A stretch of DNA of 59,539 nt from Paracoccaceae bacterium (GTDB lineage Bacteria; Pseudomonadota; Alphaproteobacteria; Rhodobacterales; Rhodobacteraceae), in assembly GCA_030066855.1 (NCBI GenBank), contig JASJAU010000042.1:1-59539 (forward strand), read 5' to 3'. A program made the position numbers and the translations under genes. Below the pieces are notes generated by a model. That model saw nothing but the letters and a program-made list of their open reading frames with translations, was not told where the DNA came from and did no database searches. Position 1 is the first letter of the stretch; every line of letters starts with the position of its first letter. Below, in pieces: positions 17,838 through 27,699 of the stretch.

Positions 17838-18845
17838 TCATCCCATTGCGTGCCGGTAGCCCGCCGAGTAGCGGCCGGTGACGTGGTGTTCGAGCTGGCG
17901 CTCGATGTCGCCAAGAAGCGACGAAGCGCCGAAACGGAAGAGGTCGGGCTGGAGCCAGCGGGGGCCGAGCTCATCCTTGAGGAGCGTCAGGTAGGTCACG
18001 GCGTCCTTGGCTTTCGAGATGCCGCCGGCCGGTTTGTACCCCACGCGGTACCCCGTCGCCTCGTGATAGGCGCGGATGGCGCGGATCATGACGAGCGAGA
18101 CGGGAAGCGTGGCGTTGACGCTTTCCTTGCCAGTTGAGGTCTTGATGAAATCGGCGCCCGCCATCATGCAGACGAGGCTGGCACGGGCGACGTTCCTGAG
18201 CGTGCCGAGCTCCCCGGTCGCGAGGATCGCTTTCACATGCGCGTCGCCGCAAGCCTTCCGGAACTCCGCCATTTCGTCATAAAGCGCCTGCCAGTTGCCG
18301 GTCAGCACGTGGCGGCGGGAGATGACAATGTCGATCTCGTCGGCTCCCGCCTTCACGCTCTCGCGAATCTCCGCGACGCGGAGCGGATAAGGCGAAAGAC
18401 CGGCGGGGAAGCCGGTCGAGACGGCGGCGACGGGGATGCCGGTGCCTTGCAACGCCTCAACGGCGATGCCGATCATGTCGTGGTAGACGCAGACCGCGCC
18501 CGTCGTGATCGGCCCCATGCCGAGGGCGTCGAGGATGTCCTGCCGTACGGGACTGGCCGCCTTGGCGCAGAGGCGCCGGACGCGGCCCGCCGTGTCGTCC
18601 CCCGCCAGCGTGGTCAGGTCGATCATCGTGATCGCCTTCAGGAGCCAAGCCGCCTGGAATTCCTTCTTCACCGAGCGCCGGCCGGGCAGGGACGCTGCGC
18701 GGCGCTCGATGGCGGATGTATTGGCCTGAACGGCCCGCACCCAATCCATGTCCAGCGGCATGCCGGGGTTGCGCGGCTCCTGCGCCAGAGGGAGTTGCGC
18801 GGTTGTGACCGCCGATCTGGCAGCCTTTTCGGTGACCGTATTCAT
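17838..18845 (-). CDS. deoC: deoxyribose-phosphate aldolase
   Basis: 335-residue class I aldolase cleaving 2-deoxyribose 5-phosphate to glyceraldehyde 3-phosphate and acetaldehyde. The Schiff-base lysine lies in ADFIKTSTGKESVNATL and the second active-site lysine in VGYKPAGGISKAKDA. It is longer than the E. coli enzyme, with a 60-residue N-terminal extension. ATG at 18845 (MNTVTEKAARSA) was chosen; the frame runs 23 codons further but into the operator. A palindromic operator and sigma-70-like promoter lie upstream, and the ALDH16-type gene follows at once. Confidence 0.93.
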   Translation of the reverse strand: MNTVTEKAARSAVTTAQLPLAQEPRNPGMPLDMDWVRAVQANTSAIERRAASLPGRRSVKKEFQAAWLLKAITMIDLTTLAGDDTAGRVRRLCAKAASPVRQDILDALGMGPITTGAVCVYHDMIGIAVEALQGTGIPVAAVSTGFPAGLSPYPLRVAEIRESVKAGADEIDIVISRRHVLTGNWQALYDEMAEFRKACGDAHVKAILATGELGTLRNVARASLVCMMAGADFIKTSTGKESVNATLPVSLVMIRAIRAYHEATGYRVGYKPAGGISKAKDAVTYLTLLKDELGPRWLQPDLFRFGASSLLGDIERQLEHHVTGRYSAGYRHAMG

Positions 18846-18893
18846 GGGGCAGCGTTCCCTGATCGCACGGGAAAGACCGTGCCATGGGGTCGG

Positions 18894-18922
18894 GCAATAA
18901 TCAAGATTGACCATTTGGTCAA
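18894..18922 (-). promoter_or_regulatory. promoter with overlapping palindromic operator of deoC-ALDH
   Basis: On the minus strand TTGACC (18922-18917) and TATTGC (18899-18894) are 17 bases apart, a good sigma-70 promoter. A perfect palindrome TTGACCA-TT-TGGTCAA (18907-18922 as read on plus) covers the -35 box. A repressor bound there would block RNA polymerase, so control by a deoxyribose- or nucleoside-responsive repressor is likely. No regulator gene is adjacent, and the family (TetR, GntR or other) cannot be told from the site. Confidence 0.6.
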
Positions 18923-18935
18923 ATTTTTGCTTGCG

Positions 18936-20156
18936 CTACTCCGCCGCGAGAACCGTCTCGACCTTCGCGCCTTGCTCAAGCGTCCGGTGCACGGGGCATT
19001 TGTCGGCTATCTCGAGCAGTTTCTGACGCTGCTCATCCGTCAGATCGCCTTGCAGGTGGATCACGCGCTTAAACGTGTCGATCTTGACCGCGCCGCCCGA
19101 GTCGCCCGAGTCCTGCGCGTGAACCTTGTCGTGGCTGATGTCGACCGACACATGCGAAAGCGGCCAGTCCTTGCGTCGCGCGTACATTCGCACTGTCATC
19201 GAGGTGCAAGCGCCGAGACCGGCGGAGAGGAACCCGTACGGCGTCATCCCCTTGTTCATGCCGCCATAAGCCTTGGGCTCGTCGGCGACCGCATGATGAT
19301 ATGGGCCGGAGGCAATATCCTGCAGGAACCCGGCCGGGTCGGCCTCGGACACCCGTACAACGCCCTCCGGCGCGCCAGGCGGTGGAGCGGGTGGGGCGAG
19401 CTCGACATACCGTCCCGCCCAAGCAGCGATGACCTCGGCGGCGTATTCGGCATGCGAGGCGGAGCTGACCAGGTGGTCGGCGTCATCGAGCGTCACGAAG
19501 GACTTGGGGTGCTTCGCGGCCACGAAGATGCGGGTGGCATTGTCGATGCCGACCGTAGCGTCGAGGGGCGCGTGCATGACCATAAGCGCCTTGCCCAGTC
19601 CGTGAATCGCGGTCTCAAGCTTGGTGCCGCCCACGTCGTCGATGAAGTCTTTTCCGATAGTAAAGGGACGACCGGCCAGATCGACTTCGGCGCGACCGTC
19701 GGACCTGATGCGGTCCAGCGCGTCGCCGAAGTTGTGGGTGACGTGCTCGGGGTCGAAGGGCGCCCCGATGGTCACGACCGCTTTGACGCTGTCGATCTGA
19801 GCCGCGGCCTTGAGGACGGCGGCCCCGCCAAGCGAGTGGCCGATCATCAGGCTTGGCGCCATGCCGCGCTCGGCCAGATGGCGGGAGGCGAGGACGATAT
19901 CGTCGACGTTCGACGAGAATGTCGTGTTCGCGAACTCTCCCCCCGAATGCCCGAGGCCGGTGAAATCGAAGCGCAGGACTGCGATCCCCATTGAGGCGAG
20001 GCGGCTGGAGATGCGCCGCGCTGCCGTGATGTCTTTCCCGCAGGTGAAGCAATGCGCGAAGACCGCTGTCGCCAGATGCGGACCATCGGGCATGTCGAGG
20101 CGTGCGGCGAGGGCGTCGCCGGAATGCCCCTCGAAGGTGAATCTCTCCATGCCCAT
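18936..20156 (-). CDS. fusion of alpha/beta hydrolase and OsmC-family domain
   Basis: 406 residues. The N-terminal alpha/beta hydrolase (about 1-255) has the nucleophile elbow MIGHSLGGAAV, a catalytic-type Asp region MVMHAPLDATVG and the final His in LDDADHLVS. The C-terminal OsmC/Ohr-like domain (about 265-406) has YGFLSAGLGACTSMTVRMYARRK with its redox Cys, and CPVHRTLEQGAKVET with the second Cys. OsmC domains reduce organic hydroperoxides; the fused hydrolase may release or process an acyl substrate, which is inference. ATG 20156 has AGGAGG five bases upstream, deciding the start. Confidence 0.88.
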   Translation of the reverse strand: MGMERFTFEGHSGDALAARLDMPDGPHLATAVFAHCFTCGKDITAARRISSRLASMGIAVLRFDFTGLGHSGGEFANTTFSSNVDDIVLASRHLAERGMAPSLMIGHSLGGAAVLKAAAQIDSVKAVVTIGAPFDPEHVTHNFGDALDRIRSDGRAEVDLAGRPFTIGKDFIDDVGGTKLETAIHGLGKALMVMHAPLDATVGIDNATRIFVAAKHPKSFVTLDDADHLVSSASHAEYAAEVIAAWAGRYVELAPPAPPPGAPEGVVRVSEADPAGFLQDIASGPYHHAVADEPKAYGGMNKGMTPYGFLSAGLGACTSMTVRMYARRKDWPLSHVSVDISHDKVHAQDSGDSGGAVKIDTFKRVIHLQGDLTDEQRQKLLEIADKCPVHRTLEQGAKVETVLAAE

Positions 20157-20484
20157 TACGGCCTCCTGCGTGTGACAGGGTTCGAACCTGTGCGGCGATG
20201 CCCCGGCGCGCAACCACTCTGTTGCAGAAGTCACGGGAGAGTGACGGTCGGGATCGAACCTGTAACCAAGTTCCCGAGCCCTGGCCGGAAGCAAGTCTGC
20301 GCCGACAACGCAAACCGCGTTACACATGGCAACATATCTCGCGCGTTTCGGGATTTGATATTTTCCTTTCCGCCACTGCGATTTAGGTGTGGTCTGCCGC
20401 GCCGGCATGCGACCGCGCGGTGGCGTCCGTCCGATACGGGCCGGGCGGCGCCTGTCGATTGCTGCCCGTTGCGGAACCCGGTGC
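20157..20484. other. divergent intergenic region with tRNA-like remnant
   Basis: 328 bases between the divergent hydrolase-OsmC and ClC genes with no convincing gene. It must hold both promoters, but I cannot place them. Minus-strand 20234-20172 folds like a degraded tRNA: a D-arm-like hairpin (20210-20225), a weak anticodon-like hairpin (20192-20209) and a perfect T-arm (20175-20191, loop TTCGAAC). A full acceptor stem is missing. A second TTCGATC T-loop-like stretch lies near 20251-20262. A short hairpin AACGC/GCGTT is at 20307-20321. Confidence 0.4.
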
Positions 20485-22173
20485 ATGAAGCCGCCCCGGA
20501 CATCCCCGATTCAACGTCAGGCCGATGAGGTGAAGTCGGCCGTCCGATACGGCTGGCAGGTTCTTCTCACATCCGGGCCTGGCCAAATTTCGTTTTGGTT
20601 CATCGCGCTCTTGATCGGCATCGCAGCAGGGTTTGCCGCGCTCTTCTTCCGCAAGGGGATCTCGTGGCTGCAGGAGACGCTTTACGGGACCGAGGATGTC
20701 CGGCTGATCCACTCCTTCGCCGAAACGCTGCCCTGGTATCTTATCCTGATCATCCCGATTTGCGGCGGGCTTGTGGTCGGCCTGATCCTGAATCGCTTCA
20801 CGCCGGACGGGAAGGTGAGGTCAGTGGCCGACGTGATCGCGGGTGCGGCGCTGAAAGATGGACGGGTTGAGGTCAAGGAGGGGCTGGCATCGGCCGCCGC
20901 GTCGCTCATCACGCTCGGGTCGGGCGGATCTACGGGGCGCGAGGGACCGGTGGTGCATCTGGCCGCCGTCATATCCACCTGGGTTTCGGATCGGCTGAAG
21001 GCGGACGGGATCACTGGTCGCGACCTGCTCGGCTGCGCGGTGGCGGCGGCGGTATCGGCGTCGTTCAACGCTCCTATCGCTGGGGCGCTCTTCGCGCTCG
21101 AGGTGGTGCTCAGGCATTTCGCCGTGCACTCCTTTGCTCCGATCGTGATCGCGAGCGCGGCGGGCACCGTGATCAATCGCTTGGAATTCGGCGACGTGAC
21201 CGAGTTCACGCTGATGGAGGAGGGGTCGCTCGCCTTTTACGTCGAGCTGCCGGCGTTCCTGCTGCTCGGTCTGGTCTCGGGGCTGGTTGCGGTCTTAATG
21301 ATGCGGGCGATCTTCTGGGCTGACGATCTGGGCAGTTTTGTCCGGCGGCGTACGGGTATTCCGCGCTTCCTGCGCCCCGCCATAGCCGGAGCCATGCTGG
21401 GCGCGATCGCCATCTATTTCCCGCACATCATCGGCGTCGGTTATGAGACGACCTCCGCCGCGCTGACCGGATCTTTGCTGCTCCACGAAGCCATCGTCTT
21501 CTGCATCCTCAAGGTCATTGCGGTGGCGATCACCATGGCGGGGCGGATGGGCGGCGGGGTGTTCTCGCCCTCTTTGATGATCGGGGCGCTTCTGGGGCTG
21601 GCCTTCGGTCAGATCGCGACCAGCATCTTTCCGGACGTCTCCGGGTCAGAGACGCTCTACGCGCTCGCGGGCATGGGGGCGGTAGCGGCGGCGGTTCTGG
21701 GCGCGCCGATTTCGACCACGCTCATTGTTTTCGAGCTGACCGGCGACTGGCAGACGGGGTTGGCGGTGATGGTGGCCGTGTCGCTCTCGACCGCGCTGTC
21801 ATCGCGCCTGGTTGACCGTTCGTTCTTCCTCACGCAGCTCGAGCGCGCCAACATCCACCTCGCCGCCGGCCCGCAGGCTTATCTGCTGGCGATGTTCCGG
21901 GTCGCGAACGTGATGCGCCCGCCGGACGACCCCCGCGCGGCGCCCGAAGATGCGATCTGGGAGGCGATCGAGGAGGGCTACTGGATCGAGCGGAATGCGA
22001 CGCTTGAAGCGGCGATGCCGGTCTTCGAGCGGACGAACCGCCAGTTCCTGCCGGTGGTCACGATGGGCGAGGAGGGCAAGCCGCCGCAGATCCACGGGGC
22101 GCTCTTTCAGGTGGATGCTTTGAGGGCCTACAACCGGGCGTTGGCCGCCACAGCGGCAGAGGAGCATAGCTGA
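20485..22173 (+). CDS. ClC-family chloride channel/transporter
   Basis: 562-residue integral membrane protein with some ten hydrophobic segments. Diagnostic loops are LGSGGSTGREGPVVHL (ion-coordinating Ser and gating Glu), GGVFSPSLMIGALLG (GxFxP motif) and GAPISTTLIVFELTGDW. The last 90 residues resemble a degenerate CBS-type cytoplasmic region. At the position of the internal proton glutamate of exchangers (FIIEE in CLC-ec1) this protein reads FALEVV, a Val as in ClC channels. The frame is open from 20389, but ATG 20485 (MKPPRTSPIQRQ) fits the expected N-terminus. Confidence 0.9.
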   Translation: MKPPRTSPIQRQADEVKSAVRYGWQVLLTSGPGQISFWFIALLIGIAAGFAALFFRKGISWLQETLYGTEDVRLIHSFAETLPWYLILIIPICGGLVVGLILNRFTPDGKVRSVADVIAGAALKDGRVEVKEGLASAAASLITLGSGGSTGREGPVVHLAAVISTWVSDRLKADGITGRDLLGCAVAAAVSASFNAPIAGALFALEVVLRHFAVHSFAPIVIASAAGTVINRLEFGDVTEFTLMEEGSLAFYVELPAFLLLGLVSGLVAVLMMRAIFWADDLGSFVRRRTGIPRFLRPAIAGAMLGAIAIYFPHIIGVGYETTSAALTGSLLLHEAIVFCILKVIAVAITMAGRMGGGVFSPSLMIGALLGLAFGQIATSIFPDVSGSETLYALAGMGAVAAAVLGAPISTTLIVFELTGDWQTGLAVMVAVSLSTALSSRLVDRSFFLTQLERANIHLAAGPQAYLLAMFRVANVMRPPDDPRAAPEDAIWEAIEEGYWIERNATLEAAMPVFERTNRQFLPVVTMGEEGKPPQIHGALFQVDALRAYNRALAATAAEEHS

Positions 22174-22181
22174 CGGGCGCG

Positions 22182-22526
22182 TCAGACCCGTTCGATGGCG
22201 ACCTGCTCGGTGGCGTAGAAAGCGAGATGATCCGCGATGGCTTCAACACCTTCTTTCGGACTCTCGTAGGTCCAGACGGCGTCCTTGAGCGTCGTGGATT
22301 TCGTCACGATCGAGAAGTAGCTCGCCTGCCCTTTGTACGGGCAAGTGCTTGTTTTGTCAGACGGATCCAGAAATTCCATCGCGATGTCCTCGCGCGGGAA
22401 GTAGATGACGGCGGGGTAGTCGCCTTCGGTCAGCTCCAGAGCGCGGTCGCTCTCGCCCAGAACCGCGCCGCCCGCTCGGACAACCCAGGTGCCCTCGGCA
22501 GGACGGATTTTGATGTGGTCGGCCAT
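22182..22526 (-). CDS. DUF427 domain protein
   Basis: 114-residue protein that is one DUF427 domain: [51 protein letters not shown] and the closing [21 protein letters not shown]. The family is widespread, small and probably cytoplasmic, without an established function. ATG 22526 is chosen because it starts the conserved domain ([12 protein letters not shown]); the frame extends 27 codons beyond. It is convergent with the ClC gene, 8 bases apart. Confidence 0.85.
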   Translation of the reverse strand: MADHIKIRPAEGTWVVRAGGAVLGESDRALELTEGDYPAVIYFPREDIAMEFLDPSDKTSTCPYKGQASYFSIVTKSTTLKDAVWTYESPKEGVEAIADHLAFYATEQVAIERV

Positions 22527-22563
22527 GCATTCGTCTCCTGTCCCGATGGACATCTGTTCCGAG

Positions 22564-24348
22564 TCAGATAGGGCGCGTCGCCTGTTCCAACCAGTCCCGC
22601 GCCGCATCGGACAGCCGCGCGGCGACCTTTTCGCGCACTTCGGCGTGGTAAGAGTTAAGCCAGTCCCGCTCCCAAGGAGCGAGCGCGCCGGCGTCGATCA
22701 GGGACCGGTCGATAGGGACATAGGTCAGCGTTTCGAAGTCGAGCTGATCGCGGCCGTCGCCCAGTTCTGCCGCCTCGCGGACGACGATCAGGTTCTCGAT
22801 CCGGATCCCGAAAGCGCCCTCGCGGTAATAGCCCGGCTCGTTTGAGAGGATCATGCCCGGCTCCAGCGGAACCTCCGAGGTCCGGGCGATCCGTTGCGGT
22901 CCTTCGTGCACGTTCATGTAGACGCCGACGCCATGGCCGGTGCCGTGATCGTAATCCATCCCCGCCCGCCAGAGGGGCGCGCGGGCCAGCGCGTCGATGT
23001 CGCGCCCGGACACGCCGCGCGGGAGGCGCGCTGTCGAGATCGCGATCATGCCTTGCAGGACGCGCGTGAAGGCGGCCCGCTCCTCGCCGCCGGGCGGGCC
23101 GACCGCGATGGTCCGGGTGATGTCGGTGGTGCCGTCCACATACTGACCGCCGGAGTCGACGAGATAAAGCTCGCCCGGTTTGATCTCGCGGTTGGTGCCC
23201 TCGGTGACGCGGTAATGAACAATCGCGCCGTTCGGTCCGGCGCCCGAGATCGTGTCGAAAGAGATGTCCTCGAGCGCGTTGGTGGCGCGGCGGAAGCCTT
23301 CCAAAGCTTTGACCGCGTCAATCTCGGTCAGGCCGCCTTTCTGCGCCTCGGCGTCGAACCAGGTGAGGAACTCGATCATCGCGGCGGCGTCGCGCAGGTG
23401 CGCGTCGCGGGTTCCCGCGATCTCGGCCTCGGTCTTGCGGGCCTTGGGCAGGATGCAGGGATCGTCGCCCCAGGCCACCTCGATGTCTGCCTCGCTCAGG
23501 ATCTTGCTCACTGCGACCGGGGCGGTCGCCTTATCGACGCGGACCGGGCCGGTCAGCCCGGCGAGCGCGTCTTCGAAGTCTGCCGCCGGGGCGATGTCGA
23601 TGGCTGGATCGGGGCCGAGAGGATCGAATTTCGACGGCTCGGCGAAAAGCGACACGCGGGCATCGTCGTGGAGGATCGCGAAGGCCTGCACGACCGGGTT
23701 CCGCTCAATGTCGCTGCCCCGGATGTTCAGCATCCAGGAGATGCTGTCGGGAAGCGTCAGGACGGCGGCCCGATGGCCGGCCTTCCGCAGGGTTTCGGCC
23801 ATTCTTTCGCGCTTTGAGATCGAAGATTCTCCCGTGAGTTCAATAGGTTGTGCCTTCGCCGCTCCGCTTGGCGGTACGGGCCGGTCGCTCCAGATGCGAT
23901 CGACTAGGTTTTCGACCGGCATGAGCGCGACTTTGTCGCCCAGAGCCTTGTTGAGCGCGGCGACCTCCGTTTGAGTGTGGAGCCAGGGATCTACTCCGAC
24001 CACGGCGCCTTCGGACAGCCTCTCGGCGAGCCATGGCCCCAACTTGTTCTCAGGGAGATCGACCGGCGTGAAATCGTCGGCTACCTGCGCGCGTACTTGA
24101 ACGCGGTAGCGGCCGTCCACGAAAACCGCGGCGATATCTTGGGTGATCGCCGCGAAGCCCGCTGAGCCGGTGAAGCCCGTCAGCCAGGCTAGCCGCTCGT
24201 CGCAAGGCGCGACGTACTCGCCCTGATGCGCGTCGGCGCGGGGCACGATGAAGGCGTCGACGCCCGCGCCGACCATGGCCTCGCGCAGCGCGGCAAGCCG
24301 GGGCGGCCCCTGGTCGGGGCTGGTCGTGGCGGAAAAGGACTGGAACAT
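22564..24348 (-). CDS. pepP: Xaa-Pro aminopeptidase (M24 family)
   Basis: 594-residue aminopeptidase P removing N-terminal residues that precede proline. Two creatinase-like N-terminal domains ([32 protein letters not shown]) precede the pita-bread domain. Metal ligands are visible in [19 protein letters not shown] (two Asp), [17 protein letters not shown] (His), [11 protein letters not shown] (Glu) and RIENLIVV (Glu). The three-domain, about 600-residue form matches the eukaryote-like cytosolic type. It follows cobT with a 67-base gap but is probably functionally separate. Confidence 0.92.
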   Translation of the reverse strand: MFQSFSATTSPDQGPPRLAALREAMVGAGVDAFIVPRADAHQGEYVAPCDERLAWLTGFTGSAGFAAITQDIAAVFVDGRYRVQVRAQVADDFTPVDLPENKLGPWLAERLSEGAVVGVDPWLHTQTEVAALNKALGDKVALMPVENLVDRIWSDRPVPPSGAAKAQPIELTGESSISKRERMAETLRKAGHRAAVLTLPDSISWMLNIRGSDIERNPVVQAFAILHDDARVSLFAEPSKFDPLGPDPAIDIAPAADFEDALAGLTGPVRVDKATAPVAVSKILSEADIEVAWGDDPCILPKARKTEAEIAGTRDAHLRDAAAMIEFLTWFDAEAQKGGLTEIDAVKALEGFRRATNALEDISFDTISGAGPNGAIVHYRVTEGTNREIKPGELYLVDSGGQYVDGTTDITRTIAVGPPGGEERAAFTRVLQGMIAISTARLPRGVSGRDIDALARAPLWRAGMDYDHGTGHGVGVYMNVHEGPQRIARTSEVPLEPGMILSNEPGYYREGAFGIRIENLIVVREAAELGDGRDQLDFETLTYVPIDRSLIDAGALAPWERDWLNSYHAEVREKVAARLSDAARDWLEQATRPI

Positions 24349-24415
24349 GAAGCGGCATCCCGGCGCGGTTGAGCGGCCAGAGGATCAGGGCGGCCGCCCG
24401 GGATCAAGCCCGAAT

Positions 24416-26287
24416 TCAGATGATGTGGCGCTGCAGCGTCCGCCGCCGCATGCGCGGATCGGACTCGAAGAGCGCGGCCAGCTGTTCGGTCATCGCGCCT
24501 GCCAGTTGCTCGACATCCGTGATCGTCACCGCACGTTCGTAGTAGCGGGTGACGTCGTGACCGATGCCAATGGCGATCAACTCGACGAGCTTCTTGCGCT
24601 CGACCATTGCGATGACGTCGCGCAGGTGCTTTTCAAGGTAGTTCGCCGGATTTACCGAGAGCGTCGAATCGTCGACCGGGGCGCCGTCCGAGATCACCAT
24701 CAGAATGCGCCGCGCCTCGCCCCGCGCGGCGATCCGGCGATGCGCCCACTCCAGCGCCTCGCCGTCGATGTTCTCCTTCAAGAGCCCTTCTTTCATCATC
24801 AGGCCGAGGTTCGTTCGCGCCCGCCGCCAGGGCGCGTCGGCGGATTTGTAGACGATGTGGCGCAGGTCGTTCAGGCGGCCCGGCAATTGCGGGCGTCCGT
24901 CCTGCAGCCATTTCTCGCGCGCCTGACCGCCTTTCCAGGCTCGGGTGGTGAAGCCGAGAATCTCGACCTTCACATTGCAGCGCTCCAGCGTGCGGGCGAG
25001 GATGTCGGCGCAGATTGCGGCGATCGAGATCGGACGGCCGCGCATGGATCCGGAATTGTCGAGGAGGAGCGTGACGACCGTGTCGCGGAACTCCATTTCC
25101 TTTTCCTGCTTGTAGGCCAGCGGCACGGTCGGGTTGGCGACGATGCGGGCGAGGCGTGCGGCGTCGAGAATGCCCTCGTCCAGGTCGAACTCCCAGGTAC
25201 GGTTCTGCTGCGCCAGCAGGCGACGCTGCAACTTGTTCGCCAGCCGGCCGACCGCACCTTTCAACGGATCGAGCTGCTGGTCCAGATAGGCGCGAAGGCG
25301 CTCGAGCTCGGCCGGTTCGGCGAGGTCTTCGGCGCGGATTTCCTCATCGAAATCAGAGGTGTAGATCGTGTACTTCGGATCGGCCTCGCTGATTGGCATC
25401 GGCGGCGGCGGCTCCATTTCGGCCTCGCCGTCGGGAAGCTCGGCCTCTTCGCCCATTTCGAGATCGGACATGTCGTCCATCAAGATCTGTGCCTGGCTCG
25501 CGTCGTCCTGGGCCTCCTGCGCCTGTTCCGGCGCGGCCTCGGAGGCGTCCTCGCTTTGGCCGTCTTCCTGACCCTGGCTGTCGGGGTTCTCCTGCTCCTC
25601 CTGCTCGTCGCCGGCGTCATCGTCGCTCGCGTCGTCCTGATCGGGGTCGTCGCCCAACTGGTCGCCGTAGCCGAGATCGGTGATCACTTGGCGGGCGAAC
25701 CGCGCGAAGGCCGCCTGGTCCGTGAGGGAGTCTTTGAGGTCCTCCAGCGTGCCGCCGGCCTGCTCTTCAATGAAACCGCGCCAGAGGCCGAGCACGTTCT
25801 CGGCACCTTCGGGCAGCGTCCGGCCGGTCGCGATCTGGCGGACGAGATAGCCGGCCGCCACGGCCAAGGGCGCCTCGCTCGCCTCGCGAATCTGCGCGTA
25901 GCCGCGCCGCTCGGCCTCATGCGCGATCCGAGCGTCAATATTGCTGGCCGTGCCGGGCATGTCGCGGGCGCCAACCGCCTCGCAGCGCGCCATCTCCATG
26001 GCCTCGAAGATGTCGCGCGCCATCTGGCCTTCGGGAAGGTAACGATTGTTGGTAGCGTCGTCGTGGTATCTGCATCGGAGCGCGTAGCTATCGGCTGTGC
26101 CGCGGGCCAGTAGCACCTCCTCCCGCGTCATGCGGCGCGTGACCTGGGGCAGGCGTACGCCGTCGCCGGTCATGCCGGGCGGATCAACGGAGTAGGAGAC
26201 CGCGAGCTCGGGGTCCTCGGCCAAAACCTTGGTGGTCTCGGCCAGCGCCCTTTTGAACGGGTCGGCGGGGTTTTCGGACTGGCTCAT
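24416..26287 (-). CDS. cobT: cobaltochelatase subunit CobT
   Basis: 623-residue subunit of the aerobic cobalt chelatase that inserts cobalt into hydrogenobyrinic a,c-diamide for vitamin B12 synthesis. A very acidic middle region (about 215-290) links a helical N-terminal half to a C-terminal VWA domain with the MIDAS motif [18 protein letters not shown] 26287 ([15 protein letters not shown]) is the family start; the frame extends 13 codons upstream. It is 28 bases after cobS, its AAA+ partner. The large subunit CobN is not in the window. Confidence 0.95.
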   Translation of the reverse strand: MSQSENPADPFKRALAETTKVLAEDPELAVSYSVDPPGMTGDGVRLPQVTRRMTREEVLLARGTADSYALRCRYHDDATNNRYLPEGQMARDIFEAMEMARCEAVGARDMPGTASNIDARIAHEAERRGYAQIREASEAPLAVAAGYLVRQIATGRTLPEGAENVLGLWRGFIEEQAGGTLEDLKDSLTDQAAFARFARQVITDLGYGDQLGDDPDQDDASDDDAGDEQEEQENPDSQGQEDGQSEDASEAAPEQAQEAQDDASQAQILMDDMSDLEMGEEAELPDGEAEMEPPPPMPISEADPKYTIYTSDFDEEIRAEDLAEPAELERLRAYLDQQLDPLKGAVGRLANKLQRRLLAQQNRTWEFDLDEGILDAARLARIVANPTVPLAYKQEKEMEFRDTVVTLLLDNSGSMRGRPISIAAICADILARTLERCNVKVEILGFTTRAWKGGQAREKWLQDGRPQLPGRLNDLRHIVYKSADAPWRRARTNLGLMMKEGLLKENIDGEALEWAHRRIAARGEARRILMVISDGAPVDDSTLSVNPANYLEKHLRDVIAMVERKKLVELIAIGIGHDVTRYYERAVTITDVEQLAGAMTEQLAALFESDPRMRRRTLQRHII

Positions 26288-26315
26288 GAGGCTCCCCTCA
26301 ACGGGCGCGATCCGC

Positions 26316-27299
26316 TCAGACAGCAACGCTCGCAGCGCTTTCAGGAAGCTCCTCGTCGAAGCAACGCTGATAGAACTCTGCCACTGTCTCGCGCTCGAGC
26401 TCGTCGCACTTATTCAGGAACGACAGCCGGAAGGCGTAGCCCACATCACGGAAGACCTCGGCGTTTTGCGCCCAGGTGATAACTGTTCGCGGGCTCATGA
26501 CGGTCGAGAGATCGCCGCCCATGAAGGCTTTGCGCGACAGGTCGGCGACGGTGACCATTTGGCTGATGATCTTGCGCCCGCGCTCGGTATTGTAATGCGG
26601 CGCCTTCGACAGGACGATCGCGGCTTCAGCGTCGTGGCTGAGGTAGTTCAGCGTCGCGACGAGCGACCAGCGGTCCATCTGGGCCTGGTTGATCTGCTGG
26701 GTGCCGTGGTAGAGGCCGGTGGTGTCGCCAAGCCCGACCGTGTTCGCGGTGGCGAAAAGCCGGAAAAACGGGTGCGGATCGATGACCTCGTTCTGGTCGA
26801 GAAGGGTCAGCTTCCCGTCCACTTCCAGAACCCGCTGGATCACGAACATGACGTCGGCGCGACCGGCGTCGTATTCGTCGAAGACAATCGCGGTCGGGTT
26901 GCGGAGCGCCCAGGGCAGGATGCCTTCCTGGAACTCCGTGTACTGCACGCCTTTGTCGATCTTGATCTGGTCTTTGCCGATCAGATCGATCCGGCTGATA
27001 TGGCTGTCGAGGTTCACGCGCACGCAGGGCCAGTTCAGCCGCGCTGCGACCTGTTCGATATGGGTGGATTTGCCGGTGCCATGGTAGCCTTGGATCAGGA
27101 CGCGGCGATTGTACTGAAATCCGGCCAGAATCGCGAGCGTGGTGTCGGGGTCGAACTTATATGTTGGGTCGATCTCCGGCACGCGCTCATTTCGCTCGTA
27201 GAAGGCCCGGGCTTTCATTTCCGAATCAATGCCGAAGACCGCGCGGACATCGATCTCTTCGGTCGGTTTGGCATCCACGTCTATATGGCGATAATCCAT
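26316..27299 (-). CDS. cobS: cobaltochelatase subunit CobS
   Basis: 327-residue AAA+ ATPase driving cobalt insertion with CobT and CobN. Walker A GYHGTGKS is at residues 71-78, Walker [14 protein letters not shown] near 135, and sensor 1 [11 protein letters not shown] near 185. The C-terminal half is the usual MoxR-like lid. It heads the cobST unit. Confidence 0.96.
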   Translation of the reverse strand: MDYRHIDVDAKPTEEIDVRAVFGIDSEMKARAFYERNERVPEIDPTYKFDPDTTLAILAGFQYNRRVLIQGYHGTGKSTHIEQVAARLNWPCVRVNLDSHISRIDLIGKDQIKIDKGVQYTEFQEGILPWALRNPTAIVFDEYDAGRADVMFVIQRVLEVDGKLTLLDQNEVIDPHPFFRLFATANTVGLGDTTGLYHGTQQINQAQMDRWSLVATLNYLSHDAEAAIVLSKAPHYNTERGRKIISQMVTVADLSRKAFMGGDLSTVMSPRTVITWAQNAEVFRDVGYAFRLSFLNKCDELERETVAEFYQRCFDEELPESAASVAV

Positions 27300-27509
27300 C
27301 TCACACCTTGCACATCCTGTCCGGGCGCGGCCGCGCCCGGGAACCCTAGAAGCCTGACCTGCACGAGTTTCGCGGTTTGATCAATAGAGGCCGGGGAGAG
27401 TTTCGCGCGGTGTGGCATGGGGGTTTACCGAATGTTCGGGGTTTCGCAGGTACATGAAGCCCGTTGGAGACGTTGGCCTCCGGCATCGTGACGAGTGCTT
27501 GATTGTGTT

Positions 27510-27545
27510 GGCGGGCGCCAGGCGCAGTCACGCAGGGCGCCCGCC
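27510..27545. repeat. perfect 10-bp inverted repeat
   Basis: GGCGGGCGCC (27510-27519) and GGCGCCCGCC (27536-27545) flank 16 bases. The hairpin would be very stable in RNA from either strand. No T-run follows on either side, so it is not a standard terminator. Confidence 0.6.
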
Positions 27546-27699
27546 TGATCGCCGTTCGACCGAATGGCTAATCGGAGCGAACCGGGCGGCGGTCAGGCCC
27601 GTGCCTGGCGCGATATCAAGGCATCCCAACTCAGCGGATTCTCTCGAAATCACGCGAATCCATGCCGTGCAGGGGCGCGACCCGGTTGTCACAACGGCG

